DNA of 17,274 nucleotides from CAZGSG01 sp964528095 (GCA_964528095.1 CAZGSG010000112.1:1-17274), one strand, 5' to 3'. Positions 1 through 7,390 are shown, counted from the stretch's first letter. Translations and numbers: made by a program. Notes: generated by a model from the sequence alone, not told the origin.

Positions 1-95
1 AAACCATTAATGTCCAGAAATTGAGTTCAGTTGGTAACGTCCTCTTTATAAACGAAAATAGAAAGTCCTTATTGTACCGGCCAGCTATTTAATTC

Positions 96-401
96 CTAAT
101 TCGTTGATTTATCGTCGATTATGTAGAGGTCTTCGTTGTCTCTTTTCATTAGGTATTTCTCTCTTGAGTATTTTTCAATGGTGCGGGGGTCATTGCTAAG
201 GTTACTGCGGATCTCATCCAGTTTTTTGATCTCCTGCGTATAATATTCCTTGCTTTGTTGCAGGTTTCTCAACTCCTTATCACGGCTCATTTTTGTAAAG
301 AAATCATTCTTATCAAAAAACAACATGATCGCTGCAAACACAACTGTCGCGATCAGGTATTTACTTTTAAGCCATGCGGGAAGATGAGTCAGTAATTTCA
401 T
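96..401 (-). CDS. ftsB: Septum formation initiator, FtsB/DivIC family
   Basis: A 101-residue bitopic membrane protein of the cell-division FtsB/DivIC family, which in other bacteria bridges FtsL and FtsQ/DivIB at the septum. The layout is typical: a short cytoplasmic N-terminus, one membrane helix at about residues 15-29, a charged coiled-coil stretch at about 40-69, then the conserved segment around residues 71-94 with the motif REKYLMKRDNEDLYII. Length is normal for the family. The gene lies 100 nt downstream of enolase on the same strand. Enolase next to ftsB also occurs in some Proteobacteria, which supports the assignment. No terminator is visible in the 95 bases that follow, so transcription may continue past the window edge. 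The symbol is assigned by family; divIC would serve equally. Confidence 0.85.
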   Translation of the reverse strand: MKLLTHLPAWLKSKYLIATVVFAAIMLFFDKNDFFTKMSRDKELRNLQQSKEYYTQEIKKLDEIRSNLSNDPRTIEKYSREKYLMKRDNEDLYIIDDKSTN

Positions 402-427
402 ATGCTCAGATTATGATAGCCATTTAT

Positions 428-486
428 AAGTTACAGGGGCATCATCAATTTTGAAACCCCTGTAACTTTTACAACCTGAAGTTACA
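428..486 (-). repeat. Overlapping inverted repeats between eno and ftsB
   Basis: Three copies of one 8-mer lie here: AAGTTACA at 428-435, its complement TGTAACTT at 461-468, and AAGTTACA again at 479-486. The outer copy pairs with the middle one in a 12-bp perfect stem (428-439 with 457-468, loop 440-456). The middle copy can instead pair with the third (461-468 with 479-486, 10-nt loop). The two hairpins share one arm and cannot form together. On the minus strand the larger stem is followed only by a weak T-rich stretch. It could be a leaky terminator after enolase, an attenuator, or an mRNA-stabilising structure. Function is inferred. Confidence 0.5.
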
Positions 487-501
487 TTATTTCAGAAACT
501 C

Positions 502-1791
502 CTATTTGCCAAATTTTATCTTTCCTTTTGGATAGAATGCGCTTGCTCCAAGTTGCTCTTCAATCCTTATCAGCTGATTGTATTTAGCGATCCGGTCTGT
601 ACGGCTCGCCGAGCCTGTTTTTATCTGTCCGCAATTTAATGCCACGGCAAGATCTGCTATCGTGGTATCTTCTGTTTCTCCGCTACGGTGACTCATGATC
701 GTATTGTACCCGTTATGCTGTGCCAGTGTTACGGCATTAATGGTTTCTGTAATAGTGCCGATCTGGTTTACTTTTACCAGCAACGCGTTGGCAGTACCGG
801 TATCGATTCCCTGCTGGATCCTGGTAACATTCGTTACAAAAAGATCATCACCCACCAGCTGGCATTTGCTGCCTACTGTATCTGTCAGGTTCTTCCATCC
901 AGCCCAGTCATCTTCCGCCATACCATCTTCTATAGATACGATAGGATATTCCTTCACCCATTTTTCCCAGAATTTAACCAGTTGGTCGCTGCTTAATTCC
1001 TTACCACTGCTTTTATGAAATACATATTTTTTCTTTTTTGAATCCCAGAGTTCGCTATTGGCGGCATCCATGGCGATCACGATCTGTGAACCCGCTTTAT
1101 AGCCAGATACCCTGATTGCTTCCATAACGGTATCGATCGCTTCTTCATTCGATTGGATATTGGGAGCAAAACCACCTTCATCGCCCACATTGGTACTGAA
1201 TCCTTTTTTCTTCAGTACGGTCTTGAGCGCGTGAAAGATCTCTACACCCCAGCGAAGACCTTCGCTAAAATCAGGTGCGCCCACCGGCATGATCATGAAT
1301 TCCTGGAAATCTATTTTATTATCCGCATGCGCGCCACCATTCAGGATATTCATCATGGGAATAGGTAATGTCTTGGCATTCGTGCCACCGATATAGCGAT
1401 AAAGAGGAAGTGAGGCTTCTTCAGCAGCTGCTTTAGCTACAGCCATACTTACTGCCAGTAATGCGTTGGCTCCCAGTTTCCCTTTGTTTTCCGTGCCGTC
1501 CATTTCTATCATTACTTCATCCACGCCGGTCTGGTCTGCTACATCATAACCTAATAATGCAGGGGCTATTATTGTATTCACATTCTTTACCGCTTTCAAT
1601 ACACCTTTGCCCAGGTATTTTTTCTTATCCCCGTCACGCAATTCAACCGCTTCGTGTATACCGGTGCTGGCGCCACTTGGCACAGCGGCACGGCCCAGTG
1701 CTCCCTCGTCTGTTATTACATCAACTTCTACAGTTGGGTTACCGCGGCTGTCTAATATCTGTCTGGCAAAAATCTCGGAAATATAACTCAT
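502..1791 (-). CDS. eno: Enolase (phosphopyruvate hydratase)
   Basis: Cytoplasmic glycolytic enzyme that interconverts 2-phosphoglycerate and phosphoenolpyruvate. The 429-residue length matches bacterial enolases. Visible active-site residues are His155, Glu164 and Glu205 (in GDEGGFAP), the Mg2+ ligands Asp242, Glu288 and Asp315, Lys340 in LLVKVNQIG, His368 in the signature SHRSGETED, and Lys391 in QIKTGSASR. The N-terminal DSRGNPTVEV and the mobile loop SGASTG (39-44) are also present. The ATG at 1789-1791 begins MSYISEIFARQILDSRGNP, the usual enolase start. It is the first gene of a probable eno-ftsB unit, with a possible promoter just upstream. No missing key residue or frameshift is seen. 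Confidence 0.98.
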   Translation of the reverse strand: MSYISEIFARQILDSRGNPTVEVDVITDEGALGRAAVPSGASTGIHEAVELRDGDKKKYLGKGVLKAVKNVNTIIAPALLGYDVADQTGVDEVMIEMDGTENKGKLGANALLAVSMAVAKAAAEEASLPLYRYIGGTNAKTLPIPMMNILNGGAHADNKIDFQEFMIMPVGAPDFSEGLRWGVEIFHALKTVLKKKGFSTNVGDEGGFAPNIQSNEEAIDTVMEAIRVSGYKAGSQIVIAMDAANSELWDSKKKKYVFHKSSGKELSSDQLVKFWEKWVKEYPIVSIEDGMAEDDWAGWKNLTDTVGSKCQLVGDDLFVTNVTRIQQGIDTGTANALLVKVNQIGTITETINAVTLAQHNGYNTIMSHRSGETEDTTIADLAVALNCGQIKTGSASRTDRIAKYNQLIRIEEQLGASAFYPKGKIKFGK

Positions 1792-1816
1792 GATCGATTA
1801 ATTGGTTTTTAGGTTT

Positions 1817-1849
1817 TAAAGGTAAATATTTTGTTTGTTAACTACCCAA
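1817..1849 (-). promoter_or_regulatory. Possible Bacteroidota-type promoter of eno
   Basis: On the minus strand TTG (1847-1849) is followed after 22 nt by TACCTTTA (1817-1824), one mismatch from the Bacteroidota -7 consensus TAnnTTTG. It lies 25 nt before the eno ATG. Spacing is slightly long but within the usual range. The call rests on pattern and position only. Confidence 0.4.
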
Positions 1850-1917
1850 TAGCGCGTATTGAATTTGCAAGAGCGCTTGTATTTTGTTTCGTTTTATTTC
1901 GATTAATTTTTTAATCC

Positions 1918-2373
1918 TCAGCTTATTCTTTTTTCCAGATCTTTTAATACCTCCAGCCAGTTCGTATACTCATCACTTTCTTCCCAAAGCTCTTTCAATT
2001 CACTGTTGTTTTTTATTTGCCGGATTGCTGCCGGGCATAATGCCAGCATACTTATTTTGCGTGCACCCATTCCCAGGAAGCCTCCGATTTTTATTTCCGC
2101 AAGCGGATCATTATTTTTCAACCAGGCTATTGCACTCTCCGGCAGATCTGAAGATGGACGATTTTTTGCCGCAGCGAGCAATTCAATAGCAGCCAGGCAG
2201 CGGGATGAATCATATGCATCGGGGCCTTCATCAGCATCGTCCTTATTTGCGATACCCGCTACTTTGCTGATGATTTCAAAAAGATGCCTGCTAGGGATAT
2301 TCTCTTTTTGAAGTGTGCCAGCGAGGTCCATCGCATCATCATTTTCAAAATTTCCAATACCCCATGCTCCCAT
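1918..2373 (-). CDS. DUF4259 domain-containing protein
   Basis: A 151-residue soluble protein whose first 21 residues (MGAWGIGNFENDDAMDLAGTL) carry the hallmark of DUF4259, a family of unknown function recognised by MGxWGxGxFENDDAxD. No signal peptide or membrane helix is visible, and the rest looks helical and acidic. The start codon lies only 2 nt after the stop of the gldA-like gene, so the two are almost certainly co-transcribed and probably translationally coupled. Whether they share a function is unknown. DUF4259 proteins occur in many bacteria in varied settings, so the neighbour gives little evidence. The family call is confident; no molecular role is proposed. Confidence 0.8.
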   Translation of the reverse strand: MGAWGIGNFENDDAMDLAGTLQKENIPSRHLFEIISKVAGIANKDDADEGPDAYDSSRCLAAIELLAAAKNRPSSDLPESAIAWLKNNDPLAEIKIGGFLGMGARKISMLALCPAAIRQIKNNSELKELWEESDEYTNWLEVLKDLEKRIS

Positions 2374-2375
2374 AG

Positions 2376-3287
2376 TTATTCTTTAGTTGAAGTGAGTGTC
2401 CTGAATACTTCTTCGAGGCTTTGATTTTCGTTTTGCAAAGAAACGATGTTGAGATTATGCTGCAAAGCCAGTTCGAAAACCTGTTTACGCAGCAGGTCGG
2501 GATTATCTGTTGTTAATTGCCAGTTGTGTGCATCTGTGTTTTGTATTGCGGTGGCGGCTGCTAGTTGCTGCATGGTCTCTTTGTTCACAGCTTCTTTGAA
2601 GCTCAGCTTTACAATATTCGCGGAGGATGTTTTGCGGAGATTGTCTAAGCGGTCATCTACCACCAGTACGCCCTTATTGATAATAATGACCCGGTCGCAG
2701 ATTGCTTCCACTTCCTGTAAAATATGCGAAGAGAACAATACTGTTTTATCCTTTCCCTGTTTCCTTATCACGTCCCGTATCTCAATAATCTGGTTGGGAT
2801 CAAGTCCCGAAGTAGGTTCATCCAGTATCAGCACTTCCGGATCGTGGATCAATGCTGCGGCAAGACCCACCCGTTGTTTATAACCTTTGGACAATTGCCC
2901 GATCTTTTTCCTGCTTTCTGCTGTAAGCCCGACTGTCGCGATGGCATCACTGATAGCCTGTTCCTTATTGCTTATATTATGTACTTCCGCAATAAATCCC
3001 AGGTATTCTCTTACATACATGTCATAATAAAGCGCATTGAGTTCAGGCAGGTAGCCGATCTTCTTTTTTGTCTCCAGCGGTTGTTCGGCCACATTGATGC
3101 CACATACAAAAGCTTCTCCGCCGGTAGGAGCGATATAGCCCGTAATGATCTTCATGGTGGTGGACTTACCCGCTCCATTCGGTCCCAGGAAACCGACGAT
3201 CTCTCCTTTTTCTACTTTAAAAGAAATATTGTGTACGGCTTTTTGTTCGCCATACTGTTTGAGCAGGCTTTTTACTTCGATGGACAT
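2376..3287 (-). CDS. gldA: GldA-like ABC transporter ATP-binding subunit
   Basis: A 303-residue ATPase subunit of an ABC exporter. Visible motifs are Walker A GPNGAGKST (35-43), a Q-loop region GYLPELNALYYDM (78-90) with Glu where Gln is usual, signature LSKGYKQRV (132-140), Walker B VLILDEPT (152-159), D-loop SGLDPNQ, and switch His188. About 90 further residues follow the nucleotide-binding domain. The whole resembles GldA, which with the permeases GldF and GldG is required for gliding in Flavobacterium. Related ATPases also occur in non-gliding Bacteroidota. No gldF or gldG lies nearby, so the partner permease must be encoded elsewhere and a role in motility is unproven. The gene is followed after 2 nt by the DUF4259 gene. 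Confidence 0.8.
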   Translation of the reverse strand: MSIEVKSLLKQYGEQKAVHNISFKVEKGEIVGFLGPNGAGKSTTMKIITGYIAPTGGEAFVCGINVAEQPLETKKKIGYLPELNALYYDMYVREYLGFIAEVHNISNKEQAISDAIATVGLTAESRKKIGQLSKGYKQRVGLAAALIHDPEVLILDEPTSGLDPNQIIEIRDVIRKQGKDKTVLFSSHILQEVEAICDRVIIINKGVLVVDDRLDNLRKTSSANIVKLSFKEAVNKETMQQLAAATAIQNTDAHNWQLTTDNPDLLRKQVFELALQHNLNIVSLQNENQSLEEVFRTLTSTKE

Positions 3288-3291
3288 GGTA

Positions 3292-3299
3292 CAAACCTA
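3292..3299 (-). promoter_or_regulatory. -7-like box directly before gldA
   Basis: The minus strand reads TAGGTTTG, an exact match to the Bacteroidota -7 consensus TAnnTTTG, ending only 4 nt before the gldA ATG. If used, transcription would start at or very near the ATG and the message would be leaderless or nearly so. No matching -33 TTG is evident at normal spacing, so this may be a chance match. Confidence 0.3.
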
Positions 3300-3310
3300 C
3301 GGATTATTGG

Positions 3311-3471
3311 AAATATGCAGATAGCAGATATTGGATACTGGATATCGGATAAGAAACTGGATACAGGATGGTTAATACGGGATCTTATATCCGAACAGCT
3401 TTTTACCAACAGAATCAATATCAACTATCCAGTATCAACGATTCACTATCTAATATCCAGTAGTATCCTAT
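3311..3471. repeat. GATA-rich imperfect inverted repeat, intergenic
   Basis: The gap between gldA and the carbonic anhydrase gene is built of degenerate units such as GGATACTGGATA and their complements. The left part (about 3311-3375) carries gGATAnTGG-type units on the plus strand. The right part (about 3420-3470) carries them on the minus strand, so the region can fold into a long imperfect hairpin with an apex near 3376-3415. No plausible protein is encoded. Similar GATA-rich spacers are, to my recollection, common in Chitinophagaceae. Function is unknown. Confidence 0.55.
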
Positions 3472-4107
3472 CTACAGTCCTTCAAACTCATACAACGGAT
3501 CAATATGCGTACCCGCCATCATTTCAAATACTGGGTTGATAATACCGTCTTTCAGATCATATACCCAGCCATGCAGGTCGGGGCGCTGCTCTTTTTTCCA
3601 GGCTCTTTGTATGATCGATGTTTTAGCGAGGTTAAAGACCTGTTCCTGCACATTTAGTTCAACGAGGCGATTGGTTCGTGCATCTTCATCAGTAATAGCA
3701 TCCAATTCCTCCCGGTGATAGCGGTATACGTCTTTTATATGACGCAACCACATATTCAGCACCTGGTTGGCATCTGTGTTACTCATGGCCGCTTTTACAC
3801 CTCCGCATCCAAAATGCCCGCAAACGATCACATGTTTTACTTTCAGGTGATTCACTGCGTAATCCAGCGCACTCAACAGGTTCACGTCGGTATTGATGAC
3901 CAGGTTGGCCACATTCCGGTGAATAAAGATCTCGCCAGGTTCAGTTTGTGTTATTTGATTGGGAGGAACCCTGCTATCGCAGCAGCCGATCCATAAAAAT
4001 TCGGGCGTCTGCACATGGAGCAGCCGGTCAAAAAAATCCGGGTCTTCGGTCAGTTTTTTACTTGCCCAGTTTTTGTTTTCGTTTAATAATACCTCGTATG
4101 ATTTCAT
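3472..4107 (-). CDS. can: Beta-carbonic anhydrase, E. coli Can type
   Basis: Zinc enzyme for CO2 + H2O = bicarbonate + H+, in the cytoplasm. The 211-residue protein carries the full beta-class set at the same positions as E. coli Can: Cys42, Asp44 and Arg46 in GCCDSRVP, then His98 and Cys101 in CGHFGCGG. Further family features are PGEIFIHRNVAN (57-68) and the C-terminal W-x-YDLKDG segment near 176-183. There is no signal peptide. It is transcribed away from the small protein, second carbonic anhydrase and SulP operon, with about 367 nt of shared upstream DNA. The second enzyme (4939-5601) belongs to a different subgroup, so this is not a recent duplication. The gene would normally supply bicarbonate for carboxylases. 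Confidence 0.95.
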   Translation of the reverse strand: MKSYEVLLNENKNWASKKLTEDPDFFDRLLHVQTPEFLWIGCCDSRVPPNQITQTEPGEIFIHRNVANLVINTDVNLLSALDYAVNHLKVKHVIVCGHFGCGGVKAAMSNTDANQVLNMWLRHIKDVYRYHREELDAITDEDARTNRLVELNVQEQVFNLAKTSIIQRAWKKEQRPDLHGWVYDLKDGIINPVFEMMAGTHIDPLYEFEGL

Positions 4108-4126
4108 GTAACATTACCTTGTACTT

Positions 4127-4134
4127 CAAAAATA
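4127..4134 (-). promoter_or_regulatory. Possible -7 box of the Can-type carbonic anhydrase gene
   Basis: The minus strand reads TATTTTTG, matching TAnnTTTG, with 19 nt to the ATG, a normal Bacteroidota leader length. No clear -33 TTG is seen at the expected distance. Position makes it the best promoter candidate for this gene. Confidence 0.4.
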
Positions 4135-4474
4135 CCCCTTAATTCACGTAAAGAAAAAATGAGGCAGCTCTTTCTTAAATATGCAGGGGGCCGCAATAAA
4201 AAAAAGGTAAAATAGTAAACAATTTAAGCCTGAAGCTGGTTATTGGTTATCTGGCAGGACTGGCATTTCAGTTAGTTGGAAGGTCAAAGACAGACCGTCA
4301 TATCCTGGTCATAATAAATAGAATAAGTGTTAATTAACCGTGAAGCTTTTTTATCCCCCTGCCGTGAAAACGCCAGTGGGCAGGCAAAGTACTAAAACTA
4401 ACGGTCATTAGCGGTTATCTACAGGTCAAATGGCTTGGTTGGAAAAATCTAAAGTATTATCTTGCAAAGCATTC
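4135..4474. other. Divergent intergenic control region of the carbon locus
   Basis: This spacer separates the two divergent carbonic anhydrase units. It contains an A-rich tract near 4197-4205, a 6-bp dyad CCTGCC/GGCAGG (4358-4363 with 4379-4384, 15-nt loop) and, near the right end, TTG (4435-4437) followed by TATCTTG (about 4458-4464). The last pair would be a promoter for the gene starting at 4475. A 43-codon open stretch at 4206-4334 has no start codon and is not called as a gene. No riboswitch, tRNA or known operator is recognised. Confidence 0.35.
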
Positions 4475-4834
4475 ATGAAAGGAAATAGCAAAAAATATAA
4501 CTTCTTTAAGTCCAGTTCTTCCGTCTTTATGATGGTGGCATTGCTATGGCTTACGATCAGCGTTCCTTTTGTGTATGCCAGTCAGCAGAAAATTGCTGAA
4601 CATTCAAGGTCATTAAATACAGGCGCTAACGAAGAAGAATCGTCCAAACCTTTCTCTAATACAACAGAGGAAAAAACGCCGAGCACATCTTCCTTATCTG
4701 AGGAATACCTGCACGATCATCCTGTAACAGATTGTTTCTTTTCTGTCATTTTGCAATCTTATAAATGCGAAGAGCACGGTACTTATAACGCATTTCATGG
4801 GGAATTACTCGTTCCTCCGCCCAACCAGGCCTAA
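4475..4834 (+). CDS. Small secreted or membrane-anchored protein of unknown function
   Basis: I do not recognise a named family. From the ATG at 4475 the protein has 119 residues: a basic N-terminus (MKGNSKKYNFFK), a hydrophobic segment at about 17-34 ending in PFVYA, which is either a signal peptide or a signal anchor, then a Ser/Thr/Glu-rich hydrophilic linker. The C-terminal third holds two cysteines (DCFF and YKCEEHG) that could form a disulfide, and ends in VPPPNQA. An in-frame ATG at 4430 would add 15 residues. I prefer 4475 because it puts the basic stretch directly before the hydrophobic core and because a promoter-like TTG / TATCTTG pair overlaps the longer start. It is followed after about 100 nt by carbonic anhydrase and SulP genes on the same strand, which suggests an accessory role in the envelope. 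Function is unknown. Confidence 0.65.
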   Translation: MKGNSKKYNFFKSSSSVFMMVALLWLTISVPFVYASQQKIAEHSRSLNTGANEEESSKPFSNTTEEKTPSTSSLSEEYLHDHPVTDCFFSVILQSYKCEEHGTYNAFHGELLVPPPNQA

Positions 4835-4938
4835 TCTATATTCTCCCGTAAACAACAGTTAAAAATCAACAGGCTTACTGAAGCCTCTATTTATTACTAT
4901 TCTGTCATCGAATCCCGATGACGGAGCTAATTATTATA

Positions 4939-5601
4939 ATGATGAGAAAGCATTCAAAAGAGTATTTACAAAACATGACTCCCTATGAAGGGTATGAGTT
5001 ATTGCTCGAAGGCAACAAAAGATTTATCAATAATCTTCAAACCGATCATGATCATTTAGAACTGATCAACCAGACCAGGGAGGGACAATATCCATTTGCA
5101 GTGATACTAAGCTGTATGGACTCCCGCACTTCTTCTGAACTCATATTCGACCAGGGGCTTGGTGATCTTTTCAGTATCCGTATTGCCGGTAATATTGTAA
5201 ACAATGATATAGTTGCCAGTATTGAATACGCAATAAAATATGTAGGTACCAAAGTACTCATGGTGTTGGGACATACAGAGTGTGGAGCTATTAAAAGCGC
5301 GAAGCAGGGAGTAAAAGATGGTCATATCACCGACCTGGTCAATAAAATACAACCTTCCATCAGCAAAGCAATGCTTCACGAAGGAAAGGATTACCTGTTT
5401 AAGGATAGCGTAGCCTATGCCAATGTAGAGAATAGCCTGGAAGAAATCCTAACACGTAGTGAGATCGTCAAAGGTTTATTTGAGAGTGGGCAAATAGGTA
5501 TTGTAGGTGGGGTATATAATATTGAGAACGGGGTGGTTGATTTCTTTAAGAACCTGACCAAAAAACACAAAATAGAAAAGCAGTTGGTAGCAAACGTTTA
5601 A
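4939..5601 (+). CDS. Beta-carbonic anhydrase, second subgroup, SulP-linked
   Basis: Cytoplasmic-type beta-carbonic anhydrase of about 220 residues. The zinc and dyad residues are present: Cys and Asp-Ser-Arg in ILSCMDSR, then His and Cys in LGHTECGAIKSA. The sequence between (SSELIFDQGLGDLFSIRIAGN) is typical of the family, which in Bacteroidota often sits beside SulP transporters. It differs clearly from the neighbouring Can-type enzyme at 3472-4107: CMDSRT instead of CCDSRVP, and a different C-terminal half. No signal peptide is seen. An upstream in-frame ATG at 4918 would add MTELIII; I prefer the ATGATG at 4939-4944, since homologues begin shortly before MTP. The SulP gene starts 47 nt downstream, so the pair is probably one operon for interconverting and moving inorganic carbon. 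Confidence 0.92.
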   Translation: MMRKHSKEYLQNMTPYEGYELLLEGNKRFINNLQTDHDHLELINQTREGQYPFAVILSCMDSRTSSELIFDQGLGDLFSIRIAGNIVNNDIVASIEYAIKYVGTKVLMVLGHTECGAIKSAKQGVKDGHITDLVNKIQPSISKAMLHEGKDYLFKDSVAYANVENSLEEILTRSEIVKGLFESGQIGIVGGVYNIENGVVDFFKNLTKKHKIEKQLVANV

Positions 5602-5648
5602 TAGTGTGCTGCAAGACATTAATAAATCAAGCAAAAAATCAAGCATAA

Positions 5649-7268
5649 ATGAAACTAAGTACTAAGTTTTTGAAGACAGACATGCTATCGGGGATGGTAG
5701 TGTTTTTAGTGGCGCTACCCCTTTGCCTTGGCATTGCGGTTGCCAGTGGCGCACCTCCCTTTGCGGGCATTATCTGTGGAGTGATCGGCGGTATAGTTGT
5801 GGGCGCGTTGAGTACATCTAATGTAAGTGTAACAGGACCGGCAGCAGGGCTTATTGCTATTATACTTGTGGCAATTTCCGATATTGGATATCAATCTCTC
5901 CTGGCTGCGGTGATGATAGCGGGGCTGATTCAACTAATACTTGGTTTCGTTAAAGCAGGAAGTATTTCCAGCTATTTTCCAACAAGCGTTATAGAAGGTA
6001 TGTTGGTAGCCATTGGTATCATTATTATTAAAAAAGAGATACCGCACGCTATTGGTTATGATAAAGCACATGAGGGCGATTTTTTTGCACTGGAAAAAGG
6101 GTCGGAAACAGGTTTTTTTACAGAGCTGATCAATTCGGTAAACTATGCGCACCTGGGCGCCATTGTTGTTACTATTGTTTCTCTGGCCATTCTTATTTCG
6201 TTTAATAAAGTGCCCTTCCTCAAAAAGATCAAAGCAGTTCCCGGTGCCCTTATTGTAGTAGTAGTTGGTATACTGATGAACGAAGTATTTAAGTCTACGG
6301 GTTCAAAACTGGCCATATCGGAAGCGCACCTTGTTAGTCTCCCTATTCCTTCTTCATTTGATGATTTCTTCGGGCAGTTCACAACACCCAGTCTTGCCGG
6401 ATTTGTAAATCCCAAAGTCTGGATAGTAGGACTTACTATCGCCATAGTAGCAAGTATAGAAACACTGCTATGTCTGGAAGCTGGTGATAAGATGGACCCG
6501 CAGAAGCGCTATTCCAGCGCTAATGGCGAATTAAAAGCACAGGGGATAGGTAACATGTTATCAGGCCTCATCGGGGGATTGCCAATGACATCAGTTATTG
6601 TAAGAACATCAGCCAATGTAAATGCCGGTGCTAAAACAAAATTATCTGCGATATTACATGGTGTTTTTCTTCTGCTGGCCGTGCTCATCATACCGGGTCT
6701 GCTCAATAAGATCCCAATGGCCTGCCTGGCAGCTATTCTGATCATGATAGGATTTAAACTGGCAAGTCCCAAGGTGTTCAAACACATGTGGCATACCGGC
6801 AAACACCAATTCATTCCTTTCCTCGTTACCGTAGTTGCTGTAGTGCTCACTGACCTGCTGAAAGGAGTAGGTGTGGGTCTGGCCGTTAGTATCTTCTTTA
6901 TCCTGCGCGGCAATATGAAAATGGCGTATTTCTTTAAGAAATCGAAGCACAAGGAAGGTGAGACGATCTATATCAACCTGGCGCAGGAAGTATCTTTCCT
7001 TAATAAAGCGGCTATTAAACAAACGCTGGCACATTTACCTGCCAATAGCAACGTGATCATAGATGCCGCTAATACGGTGTATATAGACTATGATGTGCTG
7101 GAGCTTATCCGTGATTTCCTGAACTTTAGTTCCAAGGACAAGAACATAACAGTGGAGCTGCACAATTTTAAAAAAGCATACAGAATGGAAGATGCAGTGC
7201 ATGTTTATTCTGAAAAAGATAATAAGGCGACAGTTCACGCCGAAAAAGAAATGGTTGCAAATAATTAA
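5649..7268 (+). CDS. SulP-family anion transporter with C-terminal STAS domain
   Basis: Inner-membrane anion transporter of 539 residues. The N-terminus has the SulP hallmark ALPLCLGIAVASGAPPFAGI (22-41), then VTGPAAGL (61-68). The conserved block near 269-332 includes ETLLCLEAGDKMD and GGLPMTSVIVRTSANVNAGAKT. Many hydrophobic helices run to about residue 420. A STAS domain follows at about 437-525, where the Ser/Thr phosphorylated in anti-sigma antagonists is replaced (VYIDYD). SulP proteins carry sulfate, bicarbonate or other anions; BicA is a bicarbonate example, and SulP-carbonic anhydrase fusions are known. The carbonic anhydrase 47 nt upstream therefore favours bicarbonate, but the substrate is inferred from context. 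No sulfate-assimilation gene is nearby. A terminator follows. Confidence 0.93.
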   Translation: MKLSTKFLKTDMLSGMVVFLVALPLCLGIAVASGAPPFAGIICGVIGGIVVGALSTSNVSVTGPAAGLIAIILVAISDIGYQSLLAAVMIAGLIQLILGFVKAGSISSYFPTSVIEGMLVAIGIIIIKKEIPHAIGYDKAHEGDFFALEKGSETGFFTELINSVNYAHLGAIVVTIVSLAILISFNKVPFLKKIKAVPGALIVVVVGILMNEVFKSTGSKLAISEAHLVSLPIPSSFDDFFGQFTTPSLAGFVNPKVWIVGLTIAIVASIETLLCLEAGDKMDPQKRYSSANGELKAQGIGNMLSGLIGGLPMTSVIVRTSANVNAGAKTKLSAILHGVFLLLAVLIIPGLLNKIPMACLAAILIMIGFKLASPKVFKHMWHTGKHQFIPFLVTVVAVVLTDLLKGVGVGLAVSIFFILRGNMKMAYFFKKSKHKEGETIYINLAQEVSFLNKAAIKQTLAHLPANSNVIIDAANTVYIDYDVLELIRDFLNFSSKDKNITVELHNFKKAYRMEDAVHVYSEKDNKATVHAEKEMVANN

Positions 7269-7287
7269 ATCCCTTTAAAACCTCCTG

Positions 7288-7321
7288 CTGTATCAGCACT
7301 TAAAGAAAAGTGCTGATGCAG
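7288..7321 (+). other. Long stem-loop just after the SulP gene
   Basis: A stem of 14 pairs with one G-T wobble: 7288-7301 with 7308-7321, including 10 perfect pairs (ATCAGCACTT with AAGTGCTGAT) and a 6-nt loop AAAGAA. It starts 20 nt after the stop codon. No T-run follows on the plus strand, so it is not a standard intrinsic terminator. It may protect the 3' end of the message, which would be terminated about 70 nt later. Confidence 0.6.
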
Positions 7322-7390
7322 AACAGGCAGCTTTTAATGAGAAATATGTGTTACCAGTCGTGCTAACTGATTTTATTCAGCATAATTCCC

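Noticed and set aside
1..95. Possible start of a further gene at the left edge (minus-strand ATG at 5-7)
   Set aside because: Only two codons would lie inside the window; nothing can be said about it.
1901..1916. AT-only palindrome GATTAA-TTTT-TTAATC after the DUF4259 gene
   Set aside because: The stem is weak and AT-only, and there is no T-run after it on the minus strand, so a terminator is not convincing.
2724..3539. A 271-codon open frame on the plus strand
   Set aside because: It runs antisense to the gldA-like gene, through the GATA-rich repeat and into the end of the carbonic anhydrase gene. Its product has no recognisable domain and the opposite strand holds a complete ABC ATPase.
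4206..4334. A 43-codon open stretch with a membrane-like reading (LVIGYLAGLAFQLVG)
   Set aside because: It has no start codon and is preceded by an in-frame stop. It is too short to support a pseudogene call.
6509..7034. Antisense open frames on the minus strand within the SulP gene
   Set aside because: The plus strand encodes a full-length SulP protein with all family blocks. The antisense products show no domain and have no credible start context.
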